NCBI GenBank assembly: GCA_903847155.1
Contig: CAINCU010000031.1
Span: 1 to 64,000, forward strand
Direction of reading: 5' to 3'
Length of the DNA stretch: 64,000 nt
Origin: an uncultured Gallionellaceae bacterium
GTDB lineage: Bacteria; Pseudomonadota; Gammaproteobacteria; Burkholderiales; Gallionellaceae
Shown: piece by piece, positions 26,167 to 35,421 of the stretch
Layout: each line of letters begins with the position of its first letter
How positions within the stretch are numbered: position 1 is the first letter of the stretch
Notes under the pieces: model-generated
What the model was told of the DNA's origin: nothing
The model's database searches: none
The model's input: only the letters and a program-made list of their open reading frames with translations
Made by a program: the position numbers and the translations under genes

Positions 26167-26198
26167 TTATGAAAGTCAGTTCAGCATCTCTTCGTTGA

Positions 26199-26313
26199 CT
26201 CCCTTCTCCCGCAAGCGGGAGAAGAGCTGGGGATGAGGGTTTGTGCGATGCAACAAACTTGGCGAATACTCAACGCCCCTCACCCTAGCCCTCTCCCGCC
26301 TGCGGGAGAGGGA
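26199..26313. repeat. palindromic repeat R3, copy 4
   Basis: It begins CTCCCTTCTCCCGCAAGCGG, continues GCTGGGGATGAGGGTTTGTG and ends CCCTCTCCCGCCTGCGGGAG plus AGGGA. It lies between hypB and hypF. Confidence 0.8.
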
Positions 26314-26321
26314 ATAAATTC

Positions 26322-27203
26322 TTAAAGCGAGTTGCGTCCCGCCACCGCTTTCTGACAACCCGCTTTGATCCACGCCAACCATTCGTCCATGCCCTCACCG
26401 CTGGTGGCCGAGGTGCGGATCACTTGGATGTTCGGATTGACGCGGCGGGCATTGGCCACGGCCAGGTCGGCATCGAACGTCAGGTACGGCAGCAGGTCGC
26501 ATTTATTGAGCAACATCAGATCTGAAGCGCGGAACATGTCGGGATATTTAAGCGGCTTGTCTTCGCCTTCGGTCACCGACAGGATGGCGACTTTGTGCGC
26601 TTCGCCCAGATCGAAACTGGCGGGACATACCAGATTGCCGACGTTCTCGATCAACAGCAGGCTATCGTCCTGCAAGCCGAGTTGCTGCATGGCTTTGCCC
26701 ACCATGAAGGCATCGAGGTGGCAGCCTTTGCCGGTGTTGATTTGCAACGCGGGGGCACCGGTGGCGCGGATGCGCGCGGCATCGTTGTCGGTCTGTTGGT
26801 CGCCTTCGATCACGGCCAGTTTCAATTCGTTGTCCAATGCCTCGATAGTCTTGACCAGCAGCGTGGTCTTGCCCGAGCCGGGGCTGGACACCAGATTGAG
26901 CGCGAAGATGCCGTGCGCCGCGAGGTAGCCGCGATTGTCGTTGGCATAGCTGTCGTTCTTGGAAAGGATGTCGCGCTCGATCTTCACCATGCGCGCCTGG
27001 CTCATGCCCGGTGCATGTGAGCCAGCGGGGTCGGTGCCGAAGTCGATGGAGTCGTGGCTGTGTGCATGTTCGTGCTCATGCGTGTGAGCCGAATTGTTTT
27101 CATGCACCCGATATTGCATCTGCTCGCCGGATTTGCGTGACGGCTTGATCGCGCGTCCGCCGATACGTGTTTGTCCCGACCCACAGCCGCATGTCGTACA
27201 CAT
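26322..27203 (-). CDS. hypB: hydrogenase/nickel GTPase HypB
   Basis: A 293-residue SIMIBI-class GTPase that, with HypA, inserts nickel into the hydrogenase large subunit. The N-terminus [10 protein letters not shown] holds the high-affinity CxxCGC nickel site, and [12 protein letters not shown] is a short nickel-storing His stretch. The P-loop is [25 protein letters not shown] and [14 protein letters not shown] are typical; NKCDLLPYL gives guanine specificity. The start at 27203 is set by the N-terminal Cys motif and the GGGGGAG before it. It follows hypA by 8 bases. Confidence 0.97.
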   Translation of the reverse strand: MCTTCGCGSGQTRIGGRAIKPSRKSGEQMQYRVHENNSAHTHEHEHAHSHDSIDFGTDPAGSHAPGMSQARMVKIERDILSKNDSYANDNRGYLAAHGIFALNLVSSPGSGKTTLLVKTIEALDNELKLAVIEGDQQTDNDAARIRATGAPALQINTGKGCHLDAFMVGKAMQQLGLQDDSLLLIENVGNLVCPASFDLGEAHKVAILSVTEGEDKPLKYPDMFRASDLMLLNKCDLLPYLTFDADLAVANARRVNPNIQVIRTSATSGEGMDEWLAWIKAGCQKAVAGRNSL

Positions 27204-27211
27204 CGCTCCCC

Positions 27212-27553
27212 CTATTCCACTTCCAGCTCTTTGACTCGCATTTCGTTGCCGCCCGTCACTTGCAACTGATGGCTGCCGCAGCGCGGACACAGATCATACA
27301 AGGCTTGCACCTGCACCGTGTCGGAACACTGCATGCACCACGCCTGCCCCGGCGTTTCGATGATCTCCAGCTTGGCATCCTGTGCGATGCTGTCGCGCAC
27401 CACTGCCTCGAAACAAAAGCGCATCGCCTCGGCTTCCACACCCGCCAATTGACCGATCTCCAGCCATACTGTTTTGACCCGGCTGAAGTTTTGCGTTTGC
27501 GCCGAATCCTCGATAATTTGCAGAACGCCTTCTGCCAGCGACATTTCATGCAT
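27212..27553 (-). CDS. hypA: hydrogenase nickel incorporation protein HypA
   Basis: A 113-residue nickel metallochaperone. The start [18 protein letters not shown] gives the nickel-binding Met-His at positions 1-2. The zinc site is formed by AWCMQCSDT and [11 protein letters not shown]. Its start overlaps the end of the hupK-like gene by 8 bases, so translation is probably coupled. Confidence 0.97.
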   Translation of the reverse strand: MHEMSLAEGVLQIIEDSAQTQNFSRVKTVWLEIGQLAGVEAEAMRFCFEAVVRDSIAQDAKLEIIETPGQAWCMQCSDTVQVQALYDLCPRCGSHQLQVTGGNEMRVKELEVE

Positions 27554-28625
27554 TGCGCACCTCGATCTCATATTCCACGCAGGGATCGAGCGACAAGGCT
27601 GCGATCTGCGCCAACTGCTGCAACCGTTGTGCGTCCTGCTCAATCAAGCCGCGCATATCCTGCGCGAATGCACCGTGCGGATGGAAGTTCCATTCCGTCG
27701 GGGCGATGATCGTATAGTCCGCCACCTTGTCCGCCACGAGGCGCACATGATGCATCAACAAACCGCGCGCGGTGCGCACCACGGCGATGCCCTCACCTGC
27801 CGCTAGACTGACCACATCCAAGCGCGGCGCGGAATTGCCGCAGGCCATCTCAACCACATCCATGATTCTGGCCAGCAATCGTGTCAGCGCATGCGATGCG
27901 CTCTGCTGCCACACATCGTGCAACAACGGACTGGCGGCAAAATAAGTCCACGCGCCGGTTTCCGCCGCAACACCCTGCCACTCCGGGCACGCAGAAAAAC
28001 TTGTATCCCATTTTCCGCCACAGGCCTGCTGTGCTTCTGCCGCCGACCAAGCGGGCAACAATCTGACATCGCTCGGATCATGCCTGCCATGCTCCTCTTC
28101 ATCCAGCTTCGCCAGCACCTGCGCCAGCGAACTATCCGCCTTGCGCCACCAGTTTTGCATCGCTTGATAACTACTGATTCCTCTCCACTCCGCCAGCGAT
28201 GTACCCAAACCATCGCGTTCAAACTCGTGCAAAAAAACATCCATATCGATCTCGTCCGCTGCAATCTTGCGCAACAGCGCAAACCAGCCCGCGAAGCGTT
28301 GCTCTTGTTGCGCCAGCCCCAGCAACTTCGGCCAGTCGAGCAGCAAGCGCCACAGATGTTCCTGCATGGCCTCACACGCGATCATGCGCTCTGTCTTGGC
28401 GACTTCTATCCACTCAGACTGCTGTGCCGCATGCAGCGCCGCATTGGCTGCCGCACCCTGCGCCCTTCCGCACACACTGAACAACAGCGGCACGATGTGC
28501 AGCACCTGCGCCGGTGTCTTGCCTTTCAACACTTGCGCCGCCATCGGGCGCGTCGAACGAATGTCCGTCCCGCTGACCGAATGGCCATCCCACATCACGA
28601 CCAAGGTTAACTTGCCGACATCCAC
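27546..28625 (-). CDS. HupK/HoxV-like hydrogenase maturation scaffold
   Basis: A 359-residue protein related to the [NiFe]-hydrogenase large subunit but not itself catalytic. The N-terminal STRPMAAQVLKGKTPAQVL mimics large-subunit wording. The usual C-terminal ligand motif DPCxxCxxH is reduced to DPCVEYEIEV, so only one of those two Cys remains. Such HupK/HoxV proteins are thought to help assemble or pass on the Fe(CN)2CO group, typically for oxygen-tolerant uptake hydrogenases. GTG 28625 (GGAG 10 bases upstream) is preferred over GTG 28649; the exact start is uncertain. It heads the leftward hyp cluster and overlaps hypA. Confidence 0.8.
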   Translation of the reverse strand: MDVGKLTLVVMWDGHSVSGTDIRSTRPMAAQVLKGKTPAQVLHIVPLLFSVCGRAQGAAANAALHAAQQSEWIEVAKTERMIACEAMQEHLWRLLLDWPKLLGLAQQEQRFAGWFALLRKIAADEIDMDVFLHEFERDGLGTSLAEWRGISSYQAMQNWWRKADSSLAQVLAKLDEEEHGRHDPSDVRLLPAWSAAEAQQACGGKWDTSFSACPEWQGVAAETGAWTYFAASPLLHDVWQQSASHALTRLLARIMDVVEMACGNSAPRLDVVSLAAGEGIAVVRTARGLLMHHVRLVADKVADYTIIAPTEWNFHPHGAFAQDMRGLIEQDAQRLQQLAQIAALSLDPCVEYEIEVRNA

Positions 28626-28833
28626 CAAACTACTTCTCCAGGAAAGCACCGCACAAAAGGTCGCGCAGCGAGAGCGGTTTTTTTACTGCACTTTGAGCGA
28701 CTTTGTTGCTAAGAGTTAAGATGGGTTCGAGAAATATTTATTGCTCTGAATCAATTCGTTTGTGTCCAACTTCAAACTTTATATCCCAAACCAGTTTTAT
28801 TTTGGTCGCTTTCTTAGCACGGGACTCCACCAT

Positions 28834-31092
28834 CTACTTTAGATTGGTTACTTCATTTTCCATCAGTATGTCGATTAGCCTCAACAAGGAATCTCTGGCT
28901 TCATACAGCTCGGGCAAACGCTTCTTTGCAACCTTCCTATGGCCATTTTTTGCCAAGTCCGATATTTCAGCTGCCAGATTATGTACTTGCTCGTGCAAAG
29001 GGGCGATAGCATGGAATTCCGGTAACTTGCCATAGTTGGTGGTACCAGTGCTTTGATACCAGCGCCCAAAATGGCAATGAGTGCTATCCATGCTGAGTGC
29101 AGTTTCGCTCTCCGGATTTTCCAGTTGCCCAACCAATTTGTCTATCCAGTTACGATGACTCTGCGCAGCCACATGCAAAGTTATGTTTTCATCGGCAGCG
29201 TGGCTGATATTCATTGTCAGCCAGACTGTCTTGCTTTGCCATTGGCTAACCCAGTCGACCATTTGCTCCGCCGGCATTGGCCGGGCAATGCCATAGCCTT
29301 GGGCAAGACGACAGCCGAGTTGAATTAGCTTCGTCCCTATTTCCAACGTTTCGACACCCTCGGCAATCACCTGACGGTTGAAAACATTTGCCAGTCGCAC
29401 GAGACTTTCCACGATACCAAGGTCGTTCGGATCGTCCAGCATGTCGCGCACAAAGCTCTGGTCAATTTTCAAAGTCTCCAACGGCAGAGTGCGGAAGTAG
29501 GTCAGCGAAGAATAACCAGTGCCAAAATCGTCAAGCGCAAAATGAACGCCGAATTGTCGGCAACGGGTGACAACCTGCACCGCCTGCTTCATGTCGGACA
29601 AAGCGGACGTCTCAAGAATTTCCAGTTCAAGATTACCCGGAACCACATCTGGGTGGCGCTCCAGAGCCAAGCGCAAGCGGTCGGCAAAATCAGCTTTCAA
29701 TAAATGGTTGGCGCTGATGTTGGCGCTAACAGTGAAGCCAAGGCCAACAGCATTCCAGGCTTCGATCTGCTTAAGCACCGACTCGATGACCCATTCACCA
29801 ACGGCAATCTCAAGGCCGCTACCGTTCAGAAAATGAAGAAATTCGCCTGGTGCCAACAGCCCCCGTTCTGGATGTCTCCAGCGAATCAGCGCCTCGGCGC
29901 CAATTACATCGCCGCTGACGAGATCGACCTTTGGCTGATAATGAAGGATAAATTCGTCGTTCTCCAACGCTTCTTGCAGGCGTTGCAGGTGATCGCGATG
30001 TGCCTTTACCTGACGATCATGCTCCGCATCAAAGAAGTGGTAACAGTTCCTGCCCGCTTCTTTGGCTCGGTACATAGCTTGGTCGGCGTGGCGCAGCAGG
30101 CTGTCGGCGCCGGAATCATCTGAGGGGTAAATGGTGACGCCGATGCTGGCCGAGACCTTGACCAAAGCTTCATCAATTAGGAGTGGCGCACTCACAACGG
30201 CTAGCACACGATCAAGGACAAGCTGGATTTCCTCGATCTGTTCGAGGTCGGTGAGAAGTAGGACAAATTCGTCACCACCCAGGCGAGCCAAGGTGTCGTC
30301 GGTGCGCAACACGCCCCTGAGTCGCGCGGTGATTGTTACCAGCAATTGGTCGCCGACGTCATGGCCATATTGGTCGTTGATCGGCTTGAAACCGTCAAGA
30401 TCGAGATAACACACGGCCATTGACTTGCCACTGCGCATAGCGCGAACAATCGCCTGTTCAAGGCGGTCAGCGAGAAGACGGCGGTTTGGGATGCCAGTTA
30501 AAACGTCGAAATGTGCAATGCGGTGGAGTTCGGCATCGTGCATCTTGAGTTGGCTGATGTCAGAGAAGATGCCAATGTAATGCTGCACTTGCCCGCCGTT
30601 GTCACGGACTACCGAGATGGCGAGCATTGCCGCATATATCGCGCCGTTCTTCCGGCGATTCCATATCTCTCCGTGCCAAAGGTCATGCTCCTGCAAGGAT
30701 TGCCACATCCGGGCATAGAACTTTGTCTCCTTGCGATTTGAGCCGAGAATTTTGGGTGACCGGCCAATGGCCTCTTCGCGGGTATAGCCAGTAATAAGGG
30801 TGAAGGCTGGATTGACATCAATGATTAGGTTGTTCTTATCGGTGATGACGACACTATCGTGGCTATGGGCGAAAACGCTGGCGGCGATGGAGAGGCTCTG
30901 GTTGGTCTCGTTGAGGCGCTCTATCACCTGCCTGAAGGACTCAGCTATGATGCCGATGGGGTCGAGAGCGATCAGCGTGTCGTCGTCGAGCTCCTCGGGC
31001 CGTAGCGGAATCGCGCCCATCACCGTCAAGAGCTGGTCGACCTTGGCGCGAATGTAGAGCAAGGCTTCCTGTTGACTTAGGTTAGGTGTCAT
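28834..31092 (-). CDS. PAS-GGDEF-EAL-CZB c-di-GMP signalling protein
   Basis: A 752-residue cytosolic protein. Order: N-terminal helical region (1-65), PAS (about 70-185), GGDEF (about 195-355), EAL (about 370-615) and a C-terminal CZB zinc-binding domain (about 640-735). GGDEF is intact at 272-276 with an RxxD inhibition site at 263-266. EALIRW (400), DDFGTGYSSL and AEGVET keep the phosphodiesterase site. CZB residues are in HRNWIDKLVG, THCHFGRWY and PLHEQVHNLA. ATG 31092 is chosen over a TTG at 31113. It starts 7 bases after a TusA-like gene that itself follows a YeeE permease, so an operon linking sulfur-compound uptake with c-di-GMP is likely. Confidence 0.92.
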   Translation of the reverse strand: MTPNLSQQEALLYIRAKVDQLLTVMGAIPLRPEELDDDTLIALDPIGIIAESFRQVIERLNETNQSLSIAASVFAHSHDSVVITDKNNLIIDVNPAFTLITGYTREEAIGRSPKILGSNRKETKFYARMWQSLQEHDLWHGEIWNRRKNGAIYAAMLAISVVRDNGGQVQHYIGIFSDISQLKMHDAELHRIAHFDVLTGIPNRRLLADRLEQAIVRAMRSGKSMAVCYLDLDGFKPINDQYGHDVGDQLLVTITARLRGVLRTDDTLARLGGDEFVLLLTDLEQIEEIQLVLDRVLAVVSAPLLIDEALVKVSASIGVTIYPSDDSGADSLLRHADQAMYRAKEAGRNCYHFFDAEHDRQVKAHRDHLQRLQEALENDEFILHYQPKVDLVSGDVIGAEALIRWRHPERGLLAPGEFLHFLNGSGLEIAVGEWVIESVLKQIEAWNAVGLGFTVSANISANHLLKADFADRLRLALERHPDVVPGNLELEILETSALSDMKQAVQVVTRCRQFGVHFALDDFGTGYSSLTYFRTLPLETLKIDQSFVRDMLDDPNDLGIVESLVRLANVFNRQVIAEGVETLEIGTKLIQLGCRLAQGYGIARPMPAEQMVDWVSQWQSKTVWLTMNISHAADENITLHVAAQSHRNWIDKLVGQLENPESETALSMDSTHCHFGRWYQSTGTTNYGKLPEFHAIAPLHEQVHNLAAEISDLAKNGHRKVAKKRLPELYEARDSLLRLIDILMENEVTNLK

Positions 31093-31099
31093 AACTCTG

Positions 31100-31342
31100 T
31101 TAGATACCGCCAAATATGCGAATGCGGTAACCCAAGTCGATACGGACGACCTCAGTGCGATACCCCATGCGTTCTGCCGTAACGGGAATCGTCGTGGTGG
31201 ATTGGCGGTCGTCGGTCAAGACAACGACCTCGGTATGACCAGTGCGGATTGCTGCCCCATTCTGGTTCAGTTCCCTGAGAGTCAGCAGCAGACAGGAGGG
31301 ACATATCTGGCCGCGAATGTCTAGATTAATCATCTGAGTCAT
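31100..31342 (-). CDS. TusA/YeeD-like sulfur carrier protein
   Basis: An 80-residue protein of the TusA (SirA) fold. The sulfur-binding Cys is in GQICPSCLLLTLRELNQNG. The classical CPxP motif is changed to Cys-Pro-Ser-Cys, giving two nearby cysteines. It lies 5 bases after a YeeE/YedE permease gene. The same pairing (YeeE-YeeD) occurs in thiosulfate uptake systems, where the TusA-like partner handles the imported sulfur. ATG 31342 is used; ATG 31333 is an alternative and both have weak ribosome binding sites. Confidence 0.85.
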   Translation of the reverse strand: MTQMINLDIRGQICPSCLLLTLRELNQNGAAIRTGHTEVVVLTDDRQSTTTIPVTAERMGYRTEVVRIDLGYRIRIFGGI

Positions 31343-31347
31343 AAATA

Positions 31348-32496
31348 TTATCGTATCACGAAGCGGCTGAGCAGAAGTGCACCAATCCAAGTGCCGGGTA
31401 ACAGACCAGCGAGAAACAAGAGGCTTTGCATGGCAAGTATCGGCACTCCACCCCACAGGTGCCAGATATTGCACGAAGGCGCCATACGTGCCGCTAGTCC
31501 AAGCAGTAGCCCACCGGTCAGTGCCGAAATAAACTGGCGGTGCGGCAACCGCCATTGCAGACGCCATTCGCCCAGTCGCACTGACGAAAACAAAGCGCCG
31601 GCGACAATGCCGATCAGCAGCGCATATTGAATCGCAGCGATGGCATCGAGTTGCGACCCCGGCCCGCCAGTGATGGAAAGGGCTGAGAATGGCGGCGTAT
31701 AGTTGAGCGGTCGCAGAGAAAAGTAGGCGAGGCTTTTAACATGCTCCGGCGCGAAAACTGCCTCAATGACTGCGCCAAGCTTGGAATAGGCGGTGGTGAT
31801 GCCCATCGGCATGCCGATGAGTACATAGGAAGTGAAACCCAATAGAGCCAAGATCAGTGCCGCACGCCAGGGTGCTAGGTGACCAACCGCGAAGGCGGGT
31901 CGTAACATGCGGCCTGCGCGGAATTCGCGATAGAGCCAAAAGCCACCACTTGCCGCGAGTGGCAACAGTAGTGCGCTCGGCGGTAAGCCGAGCCACTGTG
32001 GAAGCGTGATCGCACCCTTGATCAGCACCGCGCTCTTCGCAAAAGCGCTCCATTGAGGATGAATTTCGGCATAAACCGCCGAACCGATTAGCATTCCAAC
32101 GACGGCCAACAGACTACTGGTGCTGCCCGCGCCAAATTTGAACAGGCTGCCGCACACGCAACCGCCGGCGAGCACCATGCCGATGCCGAAGATAAAGCCA
32201 CCGATGGCATTCCCCAGCGACGGCGGGCCAAGCAAAGGAAAAGGGTAGATTGTGATCGCGCCGGTCAGTCGCCCAACCTCGAACAGCACCATGCTGACGA
32301 CGACCAGCAGCAGCATCTGGCGCATCAGAAAGAAATCGCGGAACAGAAAAACATCGCGAAAGCAGGCGGTGACACAGAAATCTGACCGATGCATGACAAA
32401 ACCTGCCGTGAGCCCAATGGACAACGAGGTGAGAACAATCAGCAGGTACGGTTGTTCCAGCATCTGGGCAAGCGCCTTTTCAAATATCATATACAT
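31348..32496 (-). CDS. YeeE/YedE (TsuA-like) sulfur-compound permease
   Basis: A 382-residue inner-membrane protein of the YeeE/YedE family; characterised members import thiosulfate. Conserved cysteines thought to relay the substrate are present: SDFCVTACFRDVF, LAGGCVCGSLFKFG and MAPSCNIWHLWGG. About ten or more hydrophobic helices are visible, with repeated glycine-rich motifs such as NAIGGFIFGIGMVLAGG. It starts an operon with a TusA-like protein and a GGDEF-EAL protein. The ribosome binding site is weak; ATG 32490 is also possible. Confidence 0.88.
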   Translation of the reverse strand: MYMIFEKALAQMLEQPYLLIVLTSLSIGLTAGFVMHRSDFCVTACFRDVFLFRDFFLMRQMLLLVVVSMVLFEVGRLTGAITIYPFPLLGPPSLGNAIGGFIFGIGMVLAGGCVCGSLFKFGAGSTSSLLAVVGMLIGSAVYAEIHPQWSAFAKSAVLIKGAITLPQWLGLPPSALLLPLAASGGFWLYREFRAGRMLRPAFAVGHLAPWRAALILALLGFTSYVLIGMPMGITTAYSKLGAVIEAVFAPEHVKSLAYFSLRPLNYTPPFSALSITGGPGSQLDAIAAIQYALLIGIVAGALFSSVRLGEWRLQWRLPHRQFISALTGGLLLGLAARMAPSCNIWHLWGGVPILAMQSLLFLAGLLPGTWIGALLLSRFVIR

Positions 32497-32591
32497 ATTA
32501 CGCTACGCCATCTTGTGCAGTAGCGGCAATTTAGGAGGGATGAGCTTTGGGACACAAAAATTGTCAATTTTCAAATACTCACCTTATCTGA

Positions 32592-32646
32592 AAGCCAATA
32601 AACACGGCAATCTCCATAATATGTATAGCGTAGATCGCCTATTGAC
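32592..32646 (-). repeat. bulged-hairpin repeat R2, copy C (best preserved)
   Basis: Read leftwards it begins GTCAATAGGCGATCTACGCT and ends GGAGATTGCCGTGTTTATTG plus GCTT. The outer arms GTCAATA / TATTGGC and the inner arms GGCGATCT / AGATTGCC are fully paired if G-U pairs are allowed, with a 5-base 3' bulge (GTGTT) between them and an 18-base loop. It lies between acpS and the YeeE gene. Confidence 0.75.
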
Positions 32647-32708
32647 GGGCGTTTTCACGAGGTTGTCTTTTTAGAATTGAGCTGGTTAGCCCGACACAGC
32701 CCGCCCTG

Positions 32709-33095
32709 CTAAACAGAATGACCTTCCAGCACCACAAACGCCACCACCGTTTCGCGCTCGTCGCTGATGCTCAGGTGATGGCGTGTCACGCCGAGTTGTT
32801 GCAAGTGTGCGGATAATGTTGCGTCGCACTGGAAAGCGGGCTTGCCGAGTGAGTCGTGGGCGACGCTGATGTGATGCAATGTCACCGGGTGACGCAGGCC
32901 TTGTCCGGTGGCCTTGGCGAAGGCCTCTTTGGCGGCGAAACGTTTGCTCAGGAAGCGTGCGGGCTGGACATGCGTGGCGTACTCAAGCAGTTCTTGCGCG
33001 CTCAATATCTTGTGCGCAAACGCGTCGCCGTGGCGCTCAATTGCGGCTTCGATGCGCGCCACGGCAACGATGTCGGTGCCGATGCCGAAGATCAT
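32709..33095 (-). CDS. acpS: holo-[acyl-carrier-protein] synthase
   Basis: A 128-residue 4'-phosphopantetheinyl transferase that activates [19 protein letters not shown] carries the Mg-binding Asp, and [17 protein letters not shown] the conserved KEA motif. The start overlaps the pdxJ stop (ATGA), the usual arrangement in this operon. A longer frame to 33383 is a shadow. Confidence 0.96.
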   Translation of the reverse strand: MIFGIGTDIVAVARIEAAIERHGDAFAHKILSAQELLEYATHVQPARFLSKRFAAKEAFAKATGQGLRHPVTLHHISVAHDSLGKPAFQCDATLSAHLQQLGVTRHHLSISDERETVVAFVVLEGHSV

Positions 33096-33808
33096 GTGAG
33101 CAGCAACGCTTTCATCTTTTTCACCGCTTGCTCCAACCCGATGAACACTGCCTCTGCAATGACGGCATGGCCGATGTTGAGTTCCACAATGTTGGGAATG
33201 GCGACGATGGGACGCACGTTGTGATAGTTGAGTCCGTGCCCTGCATTCACCTGCAAACCGAGCGAGTACGCATGCATGGTTGCGTGCTGAATGCGCGCGA
33301 GTTCGGCTACGCGTGCGGGAATGCTGTCCGCATCGGCATATTTCCCGGTATGAATTTCGATCACGGGCGCACCCGCTCTCCACGCTTCATCAATTTGTTT
33401 TTCATCCGCATCAATGAACAGCGAGACGCGGATGCCCGCCTCCGTGCAACGCTGGGTGGCGCGTTGCACCGCGTCGAAATGTTTCACCACATCCAGACCG
33501 CCTTCGGTAGTCAACTCTTCGCGCTTTTCCGGTACAAGACAGATGTCATGCGGCTTGATGCGTAGCGCATTTTCGATCATCTCGTCGGTGACGGCGCATT
33601 CCAGATTCATGCGCGTCTGTAACATGCCGCGCAACACTTCAACATCGGCGTCCTGAATATGGCGGCGGTCTTCACGCAGGTGAATGGTGATGGCATCCGC
33701 GCCCGCTTCTTCGCAGATCAGCGCTGCGCGCACAACATTAGGATAACGCGCGCCACGCACCTGGCGCAGGGTGGCGACGTGGTCGATATTGAGTCCGAGT
33801 TTAATCAT
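33092..33808 (-). CDS. pdxJ: pyridoxine 5'-phosphate synthase
   Basis: A 238-residue TIM-barrel enzyme making pyridoxine 5'-phosphate from deoxyxylulose 5-phosphate and 3-amino-2-oxopropyl phosphate. Motifs: [58 protein letters not shown]. It overlaps recO by 8 bases and acpS by 4. Confidence 0.97.
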   Translation of the reverse strand: MIKLGLNIDHVATLRQVRGARYPNVVRAALICEEAGADAITIHLREDRRHIQDADVEVLRGMLQTRMNLECAVTDEMIENALRIKPHDICLVPEKREELTTEGGLDVVKHFDAVQRATQRCTEAGIRVSLFIDADEKQIDEAWRAGAPVIEIHTGKYADADSIPARVAELARIQHATMHAYSLGLQVNAGHGLNYHNVRPIVAIPNIVELNIGHAVIAEAVFIGLEQAVKKMKALLLT

Positions 33809-34535
33809 ATCTTTTCAAATCCCTCATCAGTTCGCGAGTGTGCAATATCTTTCCGGCAAGGTGGTGGTCGAGCAGCATGCGCATCAATTGTTTGCTCTGG
33901 CGCGCGCTGTTCACATCGCTATAATCGTCGGCGGCCATGTCCAGCAAAGTCTTGCCAGATACCGGCATGCCTTGCATTGCGCCATCCATTTCCGCTATCG
34001 CACCGTGCTCAAGTATATAGCGGTAGTTTTTTCCCGGCAAAATAGGCTTGCCATTGCCCGCTTCACTATCAAGAGTTAGTGCATAACCCAGTTCCTGCAA
34101 CATGTGTTTCTCGAAACAACGCAGGGTAAACGCATGATCCTCTTCCTGCGCCAAGCGCTGCAAGGTCTGCTGGTAATAATCGAACAAGCTTTCGTGCGGA
34201 TCGTCGCGCGCCATCAGGTTGAGCAACAGTTCGTTCAGATAGAAGCCACACATCAGCGCCGTGCCTTGCAATTGCGGCTGACCGCCTTGCCACTCTGCGT
34301 TGTGCAGCGTGCGTAATTCGTGCTTGCCGAACCAGCTCAACGTCAGTGGTTGGAAGCTCATCAACAAACCTCGCAATGCCGACCGCGGTCGCCGCGCACC
34401 GCGCGCCACTAAAGGTACACGCCCGTGCTGCCGACTGAACACTTCCAAGACCAGGCTGGTCTCACGAAACGGGTAACTGTGCAGTACGAAGGCGGGCTCG
34501 TCCTGAATGCGTTGTTTGGATGTGACGTTACTCAT
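33801..34535 (-). CDS. recO: DNA repair protein RecO
   Basis: A 244-residue mediator of RecF-pathway recombination that loads RecA and anneals SSB-coated strands. N-terminal OB-fold wording: [20 protein letters not shown] and [17 protein letters not shown]. It lies between era and pdxJ with 8-base overlaps on both sides. Confidence 0.95.
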   Translation of the reverse strand: MSNVTSKQRIQDEPAFVLHSYPFRETSLVLEVFSRQHGRVPLVARGARRPRSALRGLLMSFQPLTLSWFGKHELRTLHNAEWQGGQPQLQGTALMCGFYLNELLLNLMARDDPHESLFDYYQQTLQRLAQEEDHAFTLRCFEKHMLQELGYALTLDSEAGNGKPILPGKNYRYILEHGAIAEMDGAMQGMPVSGKTLLDMAADDYSDVNSARQSKQLMRMLLDHHLAGKILHTRELMRDLKRYD

Positions 34536-35421
34536 ACCCCAACGATTTCAGCATCTGCGCGCTGTCTGCCCAGCCGCTACGGACTTTGACGAACACCTCG
34601 AGGAATACTTTGCCGTCGAATAGTTTTTCCATATCGAGGCGGGCTTGGGTGGCGATCTCTTTGAGTTTTTCACCTTTGCTGCCGATGAGCATGGCTTTGT
34701 GCGCTTCCTTGTCCACCAGAATGGCGGCGTTAATGCGGCGCAGTTTGCCTTCAAGTTTGAATTGCTCGATGACAACGCTGACGGAGTAAGGTAGCTCCTC
34801 ACCAGTGAAGCGGAATATTTTTTCGCGCAACAATTCGGCAGCCAGGAAGCGTTCGTTGCGGTCGGTGATTTCGTCTTCGCCGAACAAGTGTTCGCCTTCT
34901 GGTATGTAGGGACGAATGGCATCGAGCAAGGTGTCGAGTTGTTTGCCTTGGCGCGCGCTGATCGGCACGATGGCGGCAAAGTGGCGCAGTGCGGATAATT
35001 TTTCGATGAAGGGTAGCAGTTCGGTTTTGTCGGCCAGCAAATCCGCTTTGTTGATAACCAAAATCACCGGACGATCTTGCGGCAATAGTTCCAGCACTTG
35101 CTGGTCGCGTTCATCGAATTGACGCGCTTCGAGTACGAACAACACCACGTTCACTTCACGCAGACTGCTGGTTACCACACGATTCATACCGCGATTCAGG
35201 GCGTTAGTGTGTTGCGTCTGAAAGCCCGGCGTGTCCACGAACACGAATTGCGTCTGACCTTCAGTCAGGATGCCGGTGATGCGATGGCGCGTGGTTTGCG
35301 CTTTGCGCGAGGTGATGCTGATCTTTTGCCCGATGAGATGATTAAGCAAAGTCGATTTGCCGACGTTGGGGCGGCCTACGATGGCAATAAAGCCGCTGTG
35401 AAATACTTTAGGTTCGGTCAT
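34528..35421 (-). CDS. era: GTPase Era
   Basis: A 297-residue GTPase acting in 16S rRNA maturation and 30S assembly. G1 is [12 protein letters not shown], the G2 region [14 protein letters not shown]3 DTPGFQ, G4 NKADLL; the C-terminal KH domain has [19 protein letters not shown]. It overlaps rnc (ATGA) and recO. Confidence 0.97.
   Translation of the reverse strand: MTEPKVFHSGFIAIVGRPNVGKSTLLNHLIGQKISITSRKAQTTRHRITGILTEGQTQFVFVDTPGFQTQHTNALNRGMNRVVTSSLREVNVVLFVLEARQFDERDQQVLELLPQDRPVILVINKADLLADKTELLPFIEKLSALRHFAAIVPISARQGKQLDTLLDAIRPYIPEGEHLFGEDEITDRNERFLAAELLREKIFRFTGEELPYSVSVVIEQFKLEGKLRRINAAILVDKEAHKAMLIGSKGEKLKEIATQARLDMEKLFDGKVFLEVFVKVRSGWADSAQMLKSLGYE

Noticed and set aside
18476-26313. 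Possible CRISPR array from regularly recurring palindromes
   Set aside because: The R3 copies are kilobases apart, differ in sequence and are separated by genes; no short regular spacing and no cas genes.
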